Shown: positions 44,009-54,036 of the stretch, in pieces
Layout: each line of letters opens with the position of its first letter
How positions within the stretch are numbered: position 1 is the stretch's first letter
From: Caldimonas brevitalea
GTDB taxonomy: Bacteria > Pseudomonadota > Gammaproteobacteria > Burkholderiales > Burkholderiaceae_C
Reading direction: 5' to 3'
Assembly: GCF_001017435.1 (NCBI RefSeq)
Contig: NZ_CP011371.1
Span: 2,666,001 to 2,730,000, forward strand
DNA length: 64,000 bases
The notes under the pieces: model-generated
Told to the model about the DNA's origin: nothing
What the model saw: the letters and a program-made list of their open reading frames with translations, nothing else
The model's database searches: none
Made by a program: the position numbers and the translations under genes

Positions 44009-45304
44009 TCAGCCGAGCGCCTTTTCGGCGTCCATGATCTTGTAGCGGGCCAGCGCGAGGTTGACACGCTGCTTGTCGAGCACCGCGAGCACGAACAGTT
44101 CCGGGTGGGCCGTGACCGTGCGCAGCACCAGGTGGCGCCGCCCGTGCGTGACGAAAATCTCGTCGACGCGCTCGCCGCAGCCCATGTCGCGCGCCGCGCG
44201 GCGATGTGCCTTCATCACCTCGGTCTGGCTGGCGGCCGCCAGTTCCAGATGCAGGGACTCGACGTCGGGCGCCACTTCGCTGCCCAGCAACAGCCCGGTG
44301 GTCATGTCTGCGATGCAGCAGCCGAGCACACCTTCCACCTGCATCAGCTGCGACAGCGTGCGGGCGACACGCGTGGCATCGGGCGCGTTGTGCAGTGTGT
44401 CGACCTGCACTGCAACAGGGGCAACAGCCGCCGCGGCGTCGACTGCCTTCACGGTGCCGATGATGGGCATGCCCAGCTCGGCCACCTTGATCGGGAACTC
44501 GGACACGCCCAGCGCGGGCGCCGGTTTGCTTTGGTCCCACTGGGAGCGGGTCTTGACCCGGTTCCAGGTGCTCAACACGCTGTTCCAGACACCCGAGGCG
44601 CTGGTCATCGGCTCGTTCGTGACCTGCACGTTGAGCCGGTTCGGCCAGCGCATTTCGGCGATACGGGCTGCCAGGTGACCGGTTTGGGCGCACAGCATGA
44701 ACAGCAGGTTGGGGCAGCGCCAGTGCACGTCCTTGGTGGCTGCGTGCAGCATGCCCAGCATGTCGTCCAGCTCGTGGGCCGACGCGGGGGTGACCACCAC
44801 CGCGGTCAGGTGGCTGCTCTCCATCAACGCGATCGGCACCGCCAGCGCCTCGGCGCTGAGCTGCCGCACGTCGGTGTGGTAGATCTTCAGCGGTTCGTCG
44901 ACGCGGCGCGGCAGCGAGGTGCGTTCGATCTGGGCGATCGTCGCGAGGGTGGTCTGGTGGCGCAGGTGCAAACGCTCGATCGGCTGGCCCGAGGCGTCCG
45001 ACAAGGCCTTGATCACGCTGCCGGCCCACAAGCGGGCCGGGTCGAACAACGTGATCTGCCGGCTGGCGACGCCGAGGTCGGAACGCGTGGCGACCAGGTG
45101 CTGGCGTATGGCCTCGGCCGGCGAGCCGACGACGAACAGGTCGCGTGTGTGTTTGTCGACCATCTGGCCGCGGTCGTTGACCTCGGTCGCGACACTTTCG
45201 AGGATGGCGGTGGCGGCAAAGTCGCTGCCTTCCGGGGAGGGGCGGCGGACGCGGCGGGGCGGATGGGCCGGGGCCCCGAGGTCGCCGAAAAGGGAAGTCA
45301 GCAT
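44009..45304 (-). CDS. Roadblock/LC7-domain protein with large unknown N-terminal region
   Basis: A 431-aa protein. The last 110 residues (TRVARTLSQLMQVEGVLGCCIADMTTGLLLGSE through THGRRHLVLRTVTAHPELFVLAVLDKQRVNLALARYKI) have the look of a roadblock/LC7 domain, a fold used by bacterial small-GTPase regulators (MglB-like) and longin-type scaffolds. The first 300 residues form a separate region with a Rossmann-like pattern (LTAVVVTPASAHELDDML) that I cannot assign. ATG 45304, with GAGGA upstream, is preferred over an earlier Met ten codons before. The gene is monocistronic here; no Ras-like GTPase is nearby. Function is unknown; a role in regulation or cell organisation is conceivable. Confidence 0.7.
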   Translation of the reverse strand: MLTSLFGDLGAPAHPPRRVRRPSPEGSDFAATAILESVATEVNDRGQMVDKHTRDLFVVGSPAEAIRQHLVATRSDLGVASRQITLFDPARLWAGSVIKALSDASGQPIERLHLRHQTTLATIAQIERTSLPRRVDEPLKIYHTDVRQLSAEALAVPIALMESSHLTAVVVTPASAHELDDMLGMLHAATKDVHWRCPNLLFMLCAQTGHLAARIAEMRWPNRLNVQVTNEPMTSASGVWNSVLSTWNRVKTRSQWDQSKPAPALGVSEFPIKVAELGMPIIGTVKAVDAAAAVAPVAVQVDTLHNAPDATRVARTLSQLMQVEGVLGCCIADMTTGLLLGSEVAPDVESLHLELAAASQTEVMKAHRRAARDMGCGERVDEIFVTHGRRHLVLRTVTAHPELFVLAVLDKQRVNLALARYKIMDAEKALG

Positions 45305-45536
45305 GTCGTCCTCGATCGAGCGGTTGTACTGCAATGTCGGTCAGCCGAGCAAACGGAATGCCTGCCCCCTGTCGAACGCCCCACACGCCTGTTCAGCCCG
45401 TGGGGCAGCTACCCATTCTGCGGTGCAGGCCAGTTTGGGCGGCCGACAGGTCTTGGAGCCCGGTAATCTTGTCAGTGTAGGCAGGAGGTCTTGCCGCACC
45501 ATCCCCTAAAAGCGGGGCGAAGCAGCGCAAGCGGTG
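45305..45536. other. Intergenic gap
   Basis: This 232-base stretch upstream of the roadblock-domain gene and downstream of the AraC gene contains GGGGCAG/CTGCCCC-like partial dyads but no clean terminator, promoter pair or gene that I can support. Confidence 0.3.
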
Positions 45537-46460
45537 TCAGGACGGGGACAGCTCGTCCTGTGTTTCGGACGGGCCCGGCCGGATGTCCGCCTGCCCGAAA
45601 AACCGGCTCGGTGGCGCCCCCACCGAGCGGCGCACCATCGCGCTGAAGGCGCTGGCGCTCGCATAGCCCAGCTCCGCCGCGATATGGCTCATCGGCACTT
45701 TGCGGGCGGCCATCGACAAGGCCTTGGCGAGCAAGACCTGCTGCCGCCATTGCACAAACGTCGTCCCGAGTTCCTGCCGGAACAAGCGGGCGACGGTGCG
45801 CACGCTGGCGCCGACGTCCTGCGCCCACGCGTCCAGGCTCTCGTGGCGCGTGGGGTCCTCCAGCACCGCAGCGCACAAGGCCCGCAGCCGCTTGTCGGTC
45901 GGCAGGTCCACGCCGAGCCGCACCGGGCGGGCGCGCCGCAATTCGTCCAGCAGCAAGGCGCCGAGGTGCTGTTGGCGTCGAGCTTCGTCCGGGTCGGGCT
46001 GGGGCGGCGCCTGATCGTCGGGGGTGGTGTCGAGTTCCAGCACCAGCGCGCGCAGCAGCGGCGACACCTCGAGCACGCGGCAATGCTGCCACTCGGCGTC
46101 GCGCCCGGCCGCAGCGGCGATGCCGGCAGTGCCCTCCGGCGCGTAGACGTAGACGGTGCGCATGTCGGCATCTTCCAGCACGGTCACGGTGTGCTCGACG
46201 CCGGGTGGCACCCACACCGCGCGGGTCGGCGGCACGATATAGGTGCTGTGCGGTGTGCCGAGGCGCAGCACGCCGGTGGCCGAGAAGGTCAACTGGCCCC
46301 AGGCGTGCGCGTGCGGAACCACTTCGGTGTCGGCGCGCATCAGGTGGGCCTTGCCGCGCACAGGGCGTGCGGCGGTCGGCACGTAAAGATGTGGGGTCAG
46401 GGGCCCCACCGTGGCAACGGCGCGGGCGCCGGTGGCGCGGGAGCGGGGCGGGTTTGGCAT
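45537..46460 (-). CDS. AraC-family regulator with N-terminal cupin (NimR-like)
   Basis: A 307-aa AraC regulator. The N-terminal cupin contains PHAHAWGQLTFSATGVLRL and VPPTRAVWVPPGVEHTVTV; the C-terminal DNA-binding domain has LDAWAQDVGASVRTVARLFRQELGTTFVQWRQQ and the second HTH MSHIAAELGYASASAFSAMVRRSVG. This arrangement resembles E. coli NimR and related regulators that control an adjacent efflux pump. Here too a divergent MFS gene starts 96 bp away and is the probable target. The final short tail is acidic. The inducing compound cannot be deduced. Confidence 0.92.
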   Translation of the reverse strand: MPNPPRSRATGARAVATVGPLTPHLYVPTAARPVRGKAHLMRADTEVVPHAHAWGQLTFSATGVLRLGTPHSTYIVPPTRAVWVPPGVEHTVTVLEDADMRTVYVYAPEGTAGIAAAAGRDAEWQHCRVLEVSPLLRALVLELDTTPDDQAPPQPDPDEARRQQHLGALLLDELRRARPVRLGVDLPTDKRLRALCAAVLEDPTRHESLDAWAQDVGASVRTVARLFRQELGTTFVQWRQQVLLAKALSMAARKVPMSHIAAELGYASASAFSAMVRRSVGAPPSRFFGQADIRPGPSETQDELSPS

Positions 46461-46556
46461 GTTCTCGACAAAGTTTGGCCCGCTATCGTAAGCCGGTCGG
46501 AACCAGCCTGCCTACCATGACAGGTATTCCTCCTTGCCTCGCAGGCCCACACGCAG

Positions 46557-47810
46557 ATGACCACCGCCGCACCCCCCGTCGTTCCCTTGCAGCAGGACGC
46601 GCACACCATCGGCCTGATCGGCCTGGCACATGCCAGCTCGCACTTTTTTCACATGCTGCTGCCGCCGCTGTTCCCGTGGTTCATTCGCGATTTCGGGCTC
46701 AGCTACTCCGAGTTGGGCTTTCTGGTGACGGTGTTTTTCGTGATTTCCGGCATCGGCCAGGCCCTGTCGGGCTTTCTGGTCGACCGGGTCGGGGCGCGTC
46801 CGGTGTTGTTCGTCGCGCTCGGCTGTTTCCTCGCCGCGGCGCTCGCGGCTGCGGGTGCCGGCGGCTACGGCGGCCTGTTGATCGCGTCGGCACTGGCGGG
46901 CTTGGGCAATGCGCCGTTCCACCCGGTCGACTTCACCATCCTGAACAAGCGCATTTCGTCGGCGCGCCTCGGCCATGCGTTTTCGGTCCATGGCATCAGC
47001 GGCAACCTCGGCTGGGCCTCGGCGCCGGTGTTCCTGGCCGGGCTCACGCATGCGACCGGGTCATGGCGCATCGCCTGCCTCGGGGCGGCCGGCGTGGCGG
47101 CCGTCGTGCTGGCGGTGTTGTGGTGGCAGCGTGAGGCGGTGGACGACCGCGTCGGCGCCTGGGCGCACGAGTCGCAGCGGGCCGCTGGGGCGGCGCCCGA
47201 GCATCCGCTCGCGTTCCTGCTGCTGCCGTCCGTGTGGCTGTGCTTTTCGTTCTTCTTCTGGTCGACCTGCGCCTTGAGCGCGGTGCAGAGTTTTGCCAGC
47301 CCGGCGCTGCAGAAGTTGTACGGGCTGCCGCTGTCGCTCACCTCGCTGGTGGTCACCGGCTACATGCTGGCGGGCGCCGTGGGGATGGTGTTCGGCGGTT
47401 TCCTGGTGGCCCGCGTGCAGCGCCTTGAAGCGACCATCGCCGTGGCCTTGTTGTCCGGCGCCGCGATGCTCGCGCTGGCCGGCTCGGGCCTGCTCCCCGG
47501 TCTCAGCGCAGCGCTGATCGCCTGTCTGGCCGGCTTCGGCACCGGGCTGGCCGGGCCCTCGCGCGACATGTTGATCAAGCGGGCTTCGCCCGCGGGGGCC
47601 ACCGGCCGCGTCTACGGCACGGTGTACTCAGGGCTCGACATCGGGTTTGCGGTGGCCGCGCCGGTGTTCGGCGGTTTGCTCGACCGTGGCCAGAGCGACT
47701 GGGTGTTCTACGGCGCCGCGCTGGCGTTGGCCTTTGGCGTGGGCTCGGCAGGGCTGGTGGGCAGACGTCAGCGTGTGCCGAGCCGGGCCGAGGCGGCACA
47801 GGCAGCGTGA
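46557..47810 (+). CDS. MFS transporter (fosmidomycin-resistance-like)
   Basis: A 417-aa membrane transporter with about twelve hydrophobic helices. The start GLIGLAHASSHFFHMLLPPLFPW closely resembles the Fsr/CynX-related MFS group, with SGFLVDRVGARPVLF as motif A after helix 2 and GLAGPSRDMLIKRASP in the second half. The His residues in the first helix are typical of that subgroup. It is divergent from the NimR-like regulator, consistent with a regulator-exporter pair acting on a small toxic substrate. ATG 46557 has only a weak ribosome site, and the next gene on the same strand follows after 53 nt. Confidence 0.92.
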   Translation: MTTAAPPVVPLQQDAHTIGLIGLAHASSHFFHMLLPPLFPWFIRDFGLSYSELGFLVTVFFVISGIGQALSGFLVDRVGARPVLFVALGCFLAAALAAAGAGGYGGLLIASALAGLGNAPFHPVDFTILNKRISSARLGHAFSVHGISGNLGWASAPVFLAGLTHATGSWRIACLGAAGVAAVVLAVLWWQREAVDDRVGAWAHESQRAAGAAPEHPLAFLLLPSVWLCFSFFFWSTCALSAVQSFASPALQKLYGLPLSLTSLVVTGYMLAGAVGMVFGGFLVARVQRLEATIAVALLSGAAMLALAGSGLLPGLSAALIACLAGFGTGLAGPSRDMLIKRASPAGATGRVYGTVYSGLDIGFAVAAPVFGGLLDRGQSDWVFYGAALALAFGVGSAGLVGRRQRVPSRAEAAQAA

Positions 47811-47863
47811 GCACCGCCGGCCGCGCTTGATAATGGGGTGAACTGCATCAGGAGACCCGCCCC

Positions 47864-49600
47864 ATGGCCCCTATTGCCCCCCGTCCGGCCGGCCACGCTT
47901 TGGTCGAAGCGTTGATCGAGCAAGGTGTCGACACGGTGTTCGGCGTGCCGGGCGAAAGTTTTCTGGCGGTGCTCGACGGCTTTTACGAGCACGACGACCA
48001 GATCCGCTTCGTCGCCTGCCGGCAGGAGGGTGGGGCGGCCTTCATGGCCGAGGCGCAAGGCAAGCTGAGCGGCCGCCCCGGCATTTGCTTCGTGACGCGA
48101 GGGCCGGGGGCCACCAATGCGAGCATCGGCTTGCACACCGCGTTCCAGGACTCGACGCCGATGATCCTGTTCGTCGGCCAGGTCGGCTCCGACATGCGCG
48201 ACCGCGAGGCCTTCCAAGAGGTCGACTATCGCGCCATGTTCGGCCCCAACAGCGGCGCCTTCGCCAAATGGGTGGCCGAGGTCGACAGTGCCGACCGGCT
48301 GCCGGAGTACGTCGCGCGTGCCTTTCACGTCGCGATGCAGGGCCGCCCGGGGCCGGTCGTGCTGGCCCTGCCCGAAGACATGCTGACCCGTTCCACCGCA
48401 GCCCCGGTGCTGCCGCGTGTGACGCCGGCGCTGGCGTGGCCGGCCCCTGGCGCCTTGCGCGAGGTGCGCGAGGCGCTGTTGCAGGCCGAACGGCCCTTCG
48501 TGATCGTCGGCGGCAGCGGCTGGGATGTGGAAGCCTGCCGGGCGCTGCAGCGGTTTGCCGAAGCGTGGCAGCTGCCGGTCGGTTGTGCCTTCCGCTTCCA
48601 GGACCTGTTCGACAACCGGCACCCCTTGTATGCCGGGGATGTGGGCATCGGCATCAATCCCCGGCTGGCCCAACGGATCGGCGAGGCCGACCTGGTGCTG
48701 GCGATCGGCGCCCGGCTGGGCGAGATGACGACCGGCGGCTACACCTTGCTCGAGGCGCCGCGTCCACGGCAGCGGTTGATCCACATCCATGCCGGCGCCG
48801 AGGAACTGGGCCGCGTCTATGCGGCCGACCTGCTGTTGCAGGCCTCGATGGCCTGCGCCGCGAAGGCGCTGGACAGCCTCAGCCCGCCGCCGTCGTTGCC
48901 CTGGGGCGCATGGTCGGCGGCGGCGCACGCCGACTACGACGCCAACTGCGTGCCGACGCCTTCACCGGGCCCGCTCGACATGGCCGAGGTGGTCAAGACC
49001 CTGCAGCGCGTGCTGCACGAGTCGGGCCTGCACGACGACGCCGTGCTCACCAACGGCGCGGGCAACTACTCGGGCTGGCTGCACCGCTATTACCAATACC
49101 CGGGCCTGGCCGGCGGGCGCCGCACCCAGCTCGCACCCACCTCGGGCGCGATGGGGTATGGCGTGCCTGCCGCGGTGGCGGCCAGCCTGCTGGCGCCCGG
49201 GCGCACAGTCATCAACATCGCCGGCGACGGCGATTTCCTGATGACGGGGCAAGAGCTGGCGACGGCCATCGGCTACGGCGGCCGGCCCATCGTGATCGTG
49301 GTCGACAACGGCACCTACGGCACCATCCGCATGCACCAGGAGCGCGAGTACCCCGGCCGGGTGTCGGGCAGTGACCTGTTCAACCCCGACTTCGTGATGC
49401 TTGCTCGCGCCTATGGTTTCGAGGCCTCGCTGGTGGCCCAGACCGCCGAGTTCGAACCGGCCTTCCGCGCGGCACTCGAGCGCAGCGTGCCGACCCTGCT
49501 GCACCTCAAGCTCGATGCGGAAGTGAGCACCTCGCGGGCGACCTTGAGTGCGATCCGGGCGGCGGCGCTGGTTCGCCGGGCGCAAGCGTCGTCGCGCTGA
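47864..49600 (+). CDS. Thiamine diphosphate-dependent enzyme (acetolactate synthase-like)
   Basis: A 578-aa ThDP enzyme with the three-domain layout of acetohydroxyacid synthases and decarboxylases. N-terminal Pyr domain: GVDTVFGVPGESFLAVLD with the catalytic Glu in CRQEGGAAFMAEA; middle domain starting VIVGGSGWDVE; C-terminal PP domain with GDGDFLMTGQELATAIGYG...VDNGTYGTIR, the metal/ThDP-binding GDG-x(n)-N motif. It lacks a neighbouring small regulatory subunit, and key AHAS features are not decisive, so it is better called a ThDP-dependent enzyme of unknown substrate than ilvB. AGGAGA precedes the ATG at good spacing. It follows the MFS gene on the same strand by 53 nt. Confidence 0.92.
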   Translation: MAPIAPRPAGHALVEALIEQGVDTVFGVPGESFLAVLDGFYEHDDQIRFVACRQEGGAAFMAEAQGKLSGRPGICFVTRGPGATNASIGLHTAFQDSTPMILFVGQVGSDMRDREAFQEVDYRAMFGPNSGAFAKWVAEVDSADRLPEYVARAFHVAMQGRPGPVVLALPEDMLTRSTAAPVLPRVTPALAWPAPGALREVREALLQAERPFVIVGGSGWDVEACRALQRFAEAWQLPVGCAFRFQDLFDNRHPLYAGDVGIGINPRLAQRIGEADLVLAIGARLGEMTTGGYTLLEAPRPRQRLIHIHAGAEELGRVYAADLLLQASMACAAKALDSLSPPPSLPWGAWSAAAHADYDANCVPTPSPGPLDMAEVVKTLQRVLHESGLHDDAVLTNGAGNYSGWLHRYYQYPGLAGGRRTQLAPTSGAMGYGVPAAVAASLLAPGRTVINIAGDGDFLMTGQELATAIGYGGRPIVIVVDNGTYGTIRMHQEREYPGRVSGSDLFNPDFVMLARAYGFEASLVAQTAEFEPAFRAALERSVPTLLHLKLDAEVSTSRATLSAIRAAALVRRAQASSR

Positions 49601-49767
49601 AGGCCTGCAACGTGGAACTGCAGATGGATCGAGGCCGCACCGGCAACATGCAGCCGGCACCCATTGTTACATGTCAACGACGTCTGACACCTCGACTCGT
49701 CATCACAATCCGGCGCATATCAGAAAAAGCCCACACAGGGCGCAGGGTACGAAACGGAGGGTGACGA

Positions 49768-50358
49768 ATGAGCGCGAGTGTCGTGCTGGAACTGCTGGTG
49801 TCAACCGTGCTGCTGGCTTGGGGCAGTATCTTGCTCGCCGGTCGGCTGCCGATGGCATTGCTGGCCCGGCGGGCGGCACAGTGGCAGAAGGCGCCAGCCA
49901 TCCTTCGGCTGACCAGCCTGCAGGCCGCGCAAGGCCGCAGCACCTGCTTCCGCGTGCAGGTGCGCTACAGCTACCAGGTCAACGGCACCGCAGTGGTGGG
50001 CGAGCGCATCCACCATTGCTACAGCCCGTCGCGGCACCGCCAGCTGCACAAAGGCATCTTCAACCGCTTGCAGTCCGGCTCGGTGATCGCCGTGCACGTC
50101 GACCCCAGCCAACCGCATGAATCGACCATCCTCGCGGGGGTCAATCGTGACTGTCTGTTGTACGCGCTGGCCGGGGTGCCGTTGCTGCTCGCCGGCCTCT
50201 TGCTGACGGTGCATGCGCTGGCCGCCGTGTCCCGGGTCGATATGCCGGGGTGGCTCGGTGCGCTGGGCCTGCTGATCGTGCTGGGTTGCGTTGCGATGGC
50301 GATGTGGAGCCGCTTCGCGCAGCACCGCTTGCTGTCGGACGTCGCCAAGGTGTTGTAG
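49768..50358 (+). CDS. DUF3592-type membrane protein
   Basis: A 196-aa protein with one N-terminal transmembrane segment, a central beta-rich soluble part and two C-terminal segments (LLYALAGVPLLLAGLLLTVHAL and LGALGLLIVLGCVAMAMW). The soluble part (CFRVQVRYSYQVNGTAVVGERI ... SGSVIAVHVDPSQPHESTI) is typical of DUF3592 proteins, which have the pattern YxYxVxGxxYxGxxI and VxVxYxPxxPxxSxL. Function of the family is unknown. GGAGG stands at good distance from ATG 49768. Convergent with cobQ, whose stop lies 21 nt beyond its own. Confidence 0.85.
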   Translation: MSASVVLELLVSTVLLAWGSILLAGRLPMALLARRAAQWQKAPAILRLTSLQAAQGRSTCFRVQVRYSYQVNGTAVVGERIHHCYSPSRHRQLHKGIFNRLQSGSVIAVHVDPSQPHESTILAGVNRDCLLYALAGVPLLLAGLLLTVHALAAVSRVDMPGWLGALGLLIVLGCVAMAMWSRFAQHRLLSDVAKVL

Positions 50359-50379
50359 CCGCCGCGGCGCGGCGGTCGC

Positions 50380-51912
50380 TCAAGTCAGCGCCATCGCGCG
50401 TGGCGCACCACCGACGACGCCGAAGGCGTGTTGCAGCGACGAACTGCTCAGGGCCGCCTCGGTCGCATCGGCCAGCCGCTGCAGGCTGGCGTCGCGCAAG
50501 GCGCCCAGGTCGATCGGGCGCCGGTCTTCCAGTCCGGCCCAGGCGAGCAACGCATCCAGTGCCGCGGGATGGTCGAACAGCCCGTGCACATAGGTCGCCA
50601 ACAACTGGCCGTCCGGGTCGCACACACCGTCGTGCCGCCCGTCGTCTAACTCGACCATCGGGTGGGCCAGCGCCGGGCCGCGGCTGACACCGGCGTGGAT
50701 TTCATAGCCGGCCACTGCGGCGCCGCCGGCGCGCAGCCGGCCGGCCACACGCGCCAGCTGCTTGTCGCGGGCCATCGTGGTCTCGAAGTCCAGCAACCCC
50801 AGGCCCGGCAACGACCCCGGCGGGCCTTCCAGGCCGTGCGGGTCGTGCAACCACTGCCCGAGCATCTGCATGCCGCCGCAGATGCCGATCATCTTGCCGC
50901 CGTAGCGCAGGTGGCGGCGCAACGCGCTCTCCCAGCCGCGCCGGCGCAACTCCTGCAGGTCGGACTGCACGCTCTTGCTGCCGGCCAGCACGATCAGGTC
51001 GGCGGCGGGCAGCGGGGCGGCGGGGCCGGCGAACACCAGCTCGACCTGCGGATGGTGGCGCAGCGCATCGAAATCGGTGTGGTTGGAGATGCGCGGCAAC
51101 ACCGGCACCACCACCTTCAGCCGGCGCTCCGCCGTGGGGGTCGAGGCCTCGCGCGGCAACGCGTCTTCGGCATCGAGCATCAAGCCCTGCAGATAGGGCA
51201 GCACCCCCAGCACGGGCTTGCCGGTGCGCTGCGTGAGCCACTGCAAGCCGGGTTCGAGCAGCCGCAGGTCGCCGCGGAAGCGGTTGATCACGAAGCCGCG
51301 CACGCGGGCCCGCTCCGACTCGCTCAGGCATTCCAACGTGCCGAGCAGGTGCGCGAACACGCCGCCGCGGTCGATGTCGGCCACCAGCAGCACCGGGCAG
51401 TCCGCGGCCTCGGCGAAGCCCATGTTGGCGATGTCGCGCTCGCGCAGATTCACCTCGGCCGGGCTGCCGGCGCCTTCGACCAGTACCACCTCGTGCGCGG
51501 CGCGCAGCCGCTCGTAACTCTCGAGCACGTAGGGCAGCGCCATCGGCTTGTAGTCGTGGTAGTGGCGGGCATCGGCATTGAAACGGGCGCGGCCCTGGAT
51601 GATCACCTGGGCGCCGGTGTCGCTGTTGGGCTTGAGCAGCACCGGGTTCATGTCGGTGTGCGGCGCCAGGCCGCAGGCCTCGGCCTGCAGTGCCTGGGCG
51701 CGGCCGATCTCGCCGCCGTCGGCCGTCACGGCCGAGTTGAGCGCCATGTTCTGCGGCTTGAAGGGCGCCACGCGGCGGCCGTGGCGGTGGAAGATGCGGC
51801 CCAGTGCCGCCACCAGGGTCGACTTGCCGGCGTCGCTGGTGCAGCCCTGCACCATCAGCGTGCCGCAATAGGTGTCGAAGAAGTTGTCGGAAGTCGGGAG
51901 GGAAGGGGGCAT
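50380..51912 (-). CDS. cobQ: Cobyric acid synthase
   Basis: A 510-aa glutamine-dependent amidotransferase that amidates adenosylcobyrinate a,c-diamide at positions b, d, e and g. N-terminal P-loop-like DethioB synthase domain: [20 protein letters not shown] near residue 20, [27 protein letters not shown]-terminal class I glutaminase domain with nucleophilic Cys in [11 protein letters not shown] near 345 and His in [10 protein letters not shown]. The first 19 residues are an extension beyond the usual start, so a Met at residue 20 is a possible alternative. It is divergent from cbiB, 106 nt apart, and belongs to the cobalamin locus that follows. Confidence 0.96.
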   Translation of the reverse strand: MPPSLPTSDNFFDTYCGTLMVQGCTSDAGKSTLVAALGRIFHRHGRRVAPFKPQNMALNSAVTADGGEIGRAQALQAEACGLAPHTDMNPVLLKPNSDTGAQVIIQGRARFNADARHYHDYKPMALPYVLESYERLRAAHEVVLVEGAGSPAEVNLRERDIANMGFAEAADCPVLLVADIDRGGVFAHLLGTLECLSESERARVRGFVINRFRGDLRLLEPGLQWLTQRTGKPVLGVLPYLQGLMLDAEDALPREASTPTAERRLKVVVPVLPRISNHTDFDALRHHPQVELVFAGPAAPLPAADLIVLAGSKSVQSDLQELRRRGWESALRRHLRYGGKMIGICGGMQMLGQWLHDPHGLEGPPGSLPGLGLLDFETTMARDKQLARVAGRLRAGGAAVAGYEIHAGVSRGPALAHPMVELDDGRHDGVCDPDGQLLATYVHGLFDHPAALDALLAWAGLEDRRPIDLGALRDASLQRLADATEAALSSSSLQHAFGVVGGAPRAMALT

Positions 51913-51944
51913 GGGCCGATTATGATTTCCGCCTCCATCATGTT

Positions 51945-51974
51945 GGCGCCTCTTCGCACAGGCGCCTCTTTTTT
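51945..51974 (+). terminator. Possible hairpin plus T-run upstream of cbiB
   Basis: Two copies of GGCGCC (51945-51950 and 51961-51966) can pair with a 10-base loop; the second is followed by TCTTTTTT, giving a rho-independent terminator-like structure about 45 bp before the cbiB start. Terminators in a leader of this type can act as attenuators; no riboswitch sequence is visible upstream of it, so its role is open. Confidence 0.35.
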
Positions 51975-52018
51975 GCCTGTCACGGCGCCTTGTTCGTCGC
52001 CGATCGTCGCTGCCCTCG

Positions 52019-52957
52019 ATGCTCTTCGACCTCTACCTCTCTTTGGCCGATCGGGAATGGGCCTGGGCGCTGCTGCTGGGCGTGGCGGCCGACGTGCTGC
52101 TCGGCGAGCCGCGTCGCTGGCACCCGCTGGTCGGCTTCGGCCGCGTGGCCGCAGGTGTGGAGGCACGGCTGAACCGGGCCCGCCGGTGGCAGGGCGTGCT
52201 GGCGGTCGGGCTGATGCTGGCGCTGCCGCTGGCGTTGCTGAGCTTGCTGCGGAGCCGGCTGCCGGGCGGCCAGTGGCTGGTCGACGGCGTGTTGCTGTAT
52301 TTCGCGCTCGGCGCGCGCAGCCTGCACGAGCATGTGAGGCCGGTGGGGCAGGCGCTGCAGGCCGGCGACCTGGCGGCCGCCCGCGCGGCGGTGCAGCGGG
52401 TGGTGTCGCGTGATTGCGGCTCGCTGGATGCGGCGGGCGTTGCCGGCGCGGCGGTCGAATCGACGCTGGAAAACGGCAACGATGCGGTGTTCGGCACGCT
52501 GTTCTGGTTTGCCGTCGGCGGCGGCGCCGGGGCCTTGCTGTACCGCCTCGCCAACACGCTCGACGCCATGTGGGGCTATCGCACCGAGCGGCTGCGCGCC
52601 TTCGGCTGGGCGGCGGCGCGGCTCGACGATGGGCTGAACTGGCTGCCGGCCCGGCTGACCGCCCTGAGTTATGCCGGCCTGGGCTACACCAAGCTGGCGT
52701 TGTGGTGCTGGCGCCACCAGGCGCCGCGCTGGGACAGCCCGAACGCCGGCCCGGTGATGGCCGCCGGTGCGGGGGCCCTCGGCCTCAAACTCGGCGGCCC
52801 TGCGTCCTACCACGGTCGTGTCGAGCAGCGGCCGGTGCTCGGCGCGGGCCGGCTGCCGGCGGCGGGCGACATCGGACGGGCGCTCGCGCTGGTGGCCAGT
52901 GTGTTGCTGTTGTGGCTGGTGGTGTTGACTGTGCTGCATGCGGGGCTGACACGATGA
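52019..52957 (+). CDS. cbiB: Adenosylcobinamide-phosphate synthase
   Basis: A 312-aa membrane enzyme (CbiB/CobD) that attaches the aminopropanol (phosphate) side chain to adenosylcobyric acid. Characteristic pieces are [59 protein letters not shown], and [35 protein letters not shown]. Several hydrophobic helices fit the inner membrane. The stop overlaps the start of the next gene as ATGA. Together with the decarboxylase downstream it supplies the lower-ligand arm of cobalamin. Confidence 0.95.
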   Translation: MLFDLYLSLADREWAWALLLGVAADVLLGEPRRWHPLVGFGRVAAGVEARLNRARRWQGVLAVGLMLALPLALLSLLRSRLPGGQWLVDGVLLYFALGARSLHEHVRPVGQALQAGDLAAARAAVQRVVSRDCGSLDAAGVAGAAVESTLENGNDAVFGTLFWFAVGGGAGALLYRLANTLDAMWGYRTERLRAFGWAAARLDDGLNWLPARLTALSYAGLGYTKLALWCWRHQAPRWDSPNAGPVMAAGAGALGLKLGGPASYHGRVEQRPVLGAGRLPAAGDIGRALALVASVLLLWLVVLTVLHAGLTR

Positions 52958-54036
52958 CTTCTGCTTCGCGGCTGGGCTCCCATATGGAACCTCCCAATCC
53001 TGCTGCAGCCTGGCCTTGGCCTGCCGTGCCGCACGGCGCGGACCTGGCGCGGGCCCGCCAGCTCTACCCGGCGCCGGCGGCCGGCTGGCTCGACCTGTCC
53101 ACGGGGCTCAACCCGCGGCCGTGGCCGGTGGCTGGCGAACTGGATCGAGTCGCCGCGTCGGTCTGGCGCGACCTGCCCGACATCGAGGCCGACGTGGCGC
53201 AGCGCTTCGAGCGTTACTACGGCGCCCCCGCCTTGCCGGTACCCGGCTCGCAAGCGGCGATCCAGGCCTTGCCGCGCATCTGGCGGCGCCTGTACGGCAC
53301 GGCCCGATGCCACGTCTTGGCCCCTGGCTACGGTGAACATGCGGCGCGCTGGTCGCTCGAAGGTCACACCGTGGTGGCCTGCGACTCGCAAGCGCTGGGG
53401 CAGGGCGAGCCCGACGTGATCGTGCTGGCACGGCCCAACAATCCCACCGGCGAGTGGTTCGAGGCGGACACGCTGCAGGCGCTGGCCCGGTGTTGCCGCT
53501 TGCTGGTGGTGGACGAGACCTTTCTCGATGCGGACGTCCACGCCAGCGTGGCCGCGCTGCGTGAACCCCGGGTGGTGGTCTTGCGCTCGCTCGGCAAGTT
53601 TTTCGGCCTGGCGGGTCTGCGCGTCGGCGCGGTGCTGGCCTGCGCGCCGTGGCTCGACGCCTTGCGCGCCGAACTCGGGCCCTGGAGCGTCAATGGCCCC
53701 GGCCTGCACCTGGCTGCCGCGGCGCTCGCCGACGAAGACTGGCAGCGCGATACCCGCGACTGGCTGGCGCAGCAGGCGCAGCGGCTCACGGCCTTGCTCG
53801 CCGCGCGCGGCCTGGTGTCGCACGGGACCTCGCTGTTCCGGACCGTGGCCACCCCCGCTGCCCGCGGGCTCCACGAGGGCCTCGCGCGGCGCGGCATCTG
53901 GACGCGCTTGTTCTGGCTCGACACGCCGCAGCCCTTTCGGGCGGTGCGCTTCGGGCTGCCGGCCAACGACGCCGGCTTGCAGCGGCTGGCGCAGGCGCTC
54001 GCCGACGTGTTGGACAAAGATTGCGAATCGCGATGA
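52954..54036 (+). CDS. cobC: L-threonine-O-3-phosphate decarboxylase
   Basis: A 360-aa PLP enzyme of the class I/II aminotransferase fold that produces (R)-1-aminopropan-2-ol phosphate for CbiB. Features: [13 protein letters not shown] start with [31 protein letters not shown], the PLP-lysine in [16 protein letters not shown] and the C-terminal VRFGLP arginine. The open frame extends 180 codons upstream, but only as a shadow of cbiB; ATG 52954 makes the ATGA overlap typical of this operon. It is named cobC after Pseudomonas denitrificans usage (cobD in Salmonella). Confidence 0.94.
   Translation: MTSASRLGSHMEPPNPAAAWPWPAVPHGADLARARQLYPAPAAGWLDLSTGLNPRPWPVAGELDRVAASVWRDLPDIEADVAQRFERYYGAPALPVPGSQAAIQALPRIWRRLYGTARCHVLAPGYGEHAARWSLEGHTVVACDSQALGQGEPDVIVLARPNNPTGEWFEADTLQALARCCRLLVVDETFLDADVHASVAALREPRVVVLRSLGKFFGLAGLRVGAVLACAPWLDALRAELGPWSVNGPGLHLAAAALADEDWQRDTRDWLAQQAQRLTALLAARGLVSHGTSLFRTVATPAARGLHEGLARRGIWTRLFWLDTPQPFRAVRFGLPANDAGLQRLAQALADVLDKDCESR

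Noticed and set aside
47864..49600. Calling the ThDP enzyme ilvB
   Set aside because: No small subunit gene and no branched-chain genes nearby; many ThDP enzymes share these motifs, so only the general class is supported.
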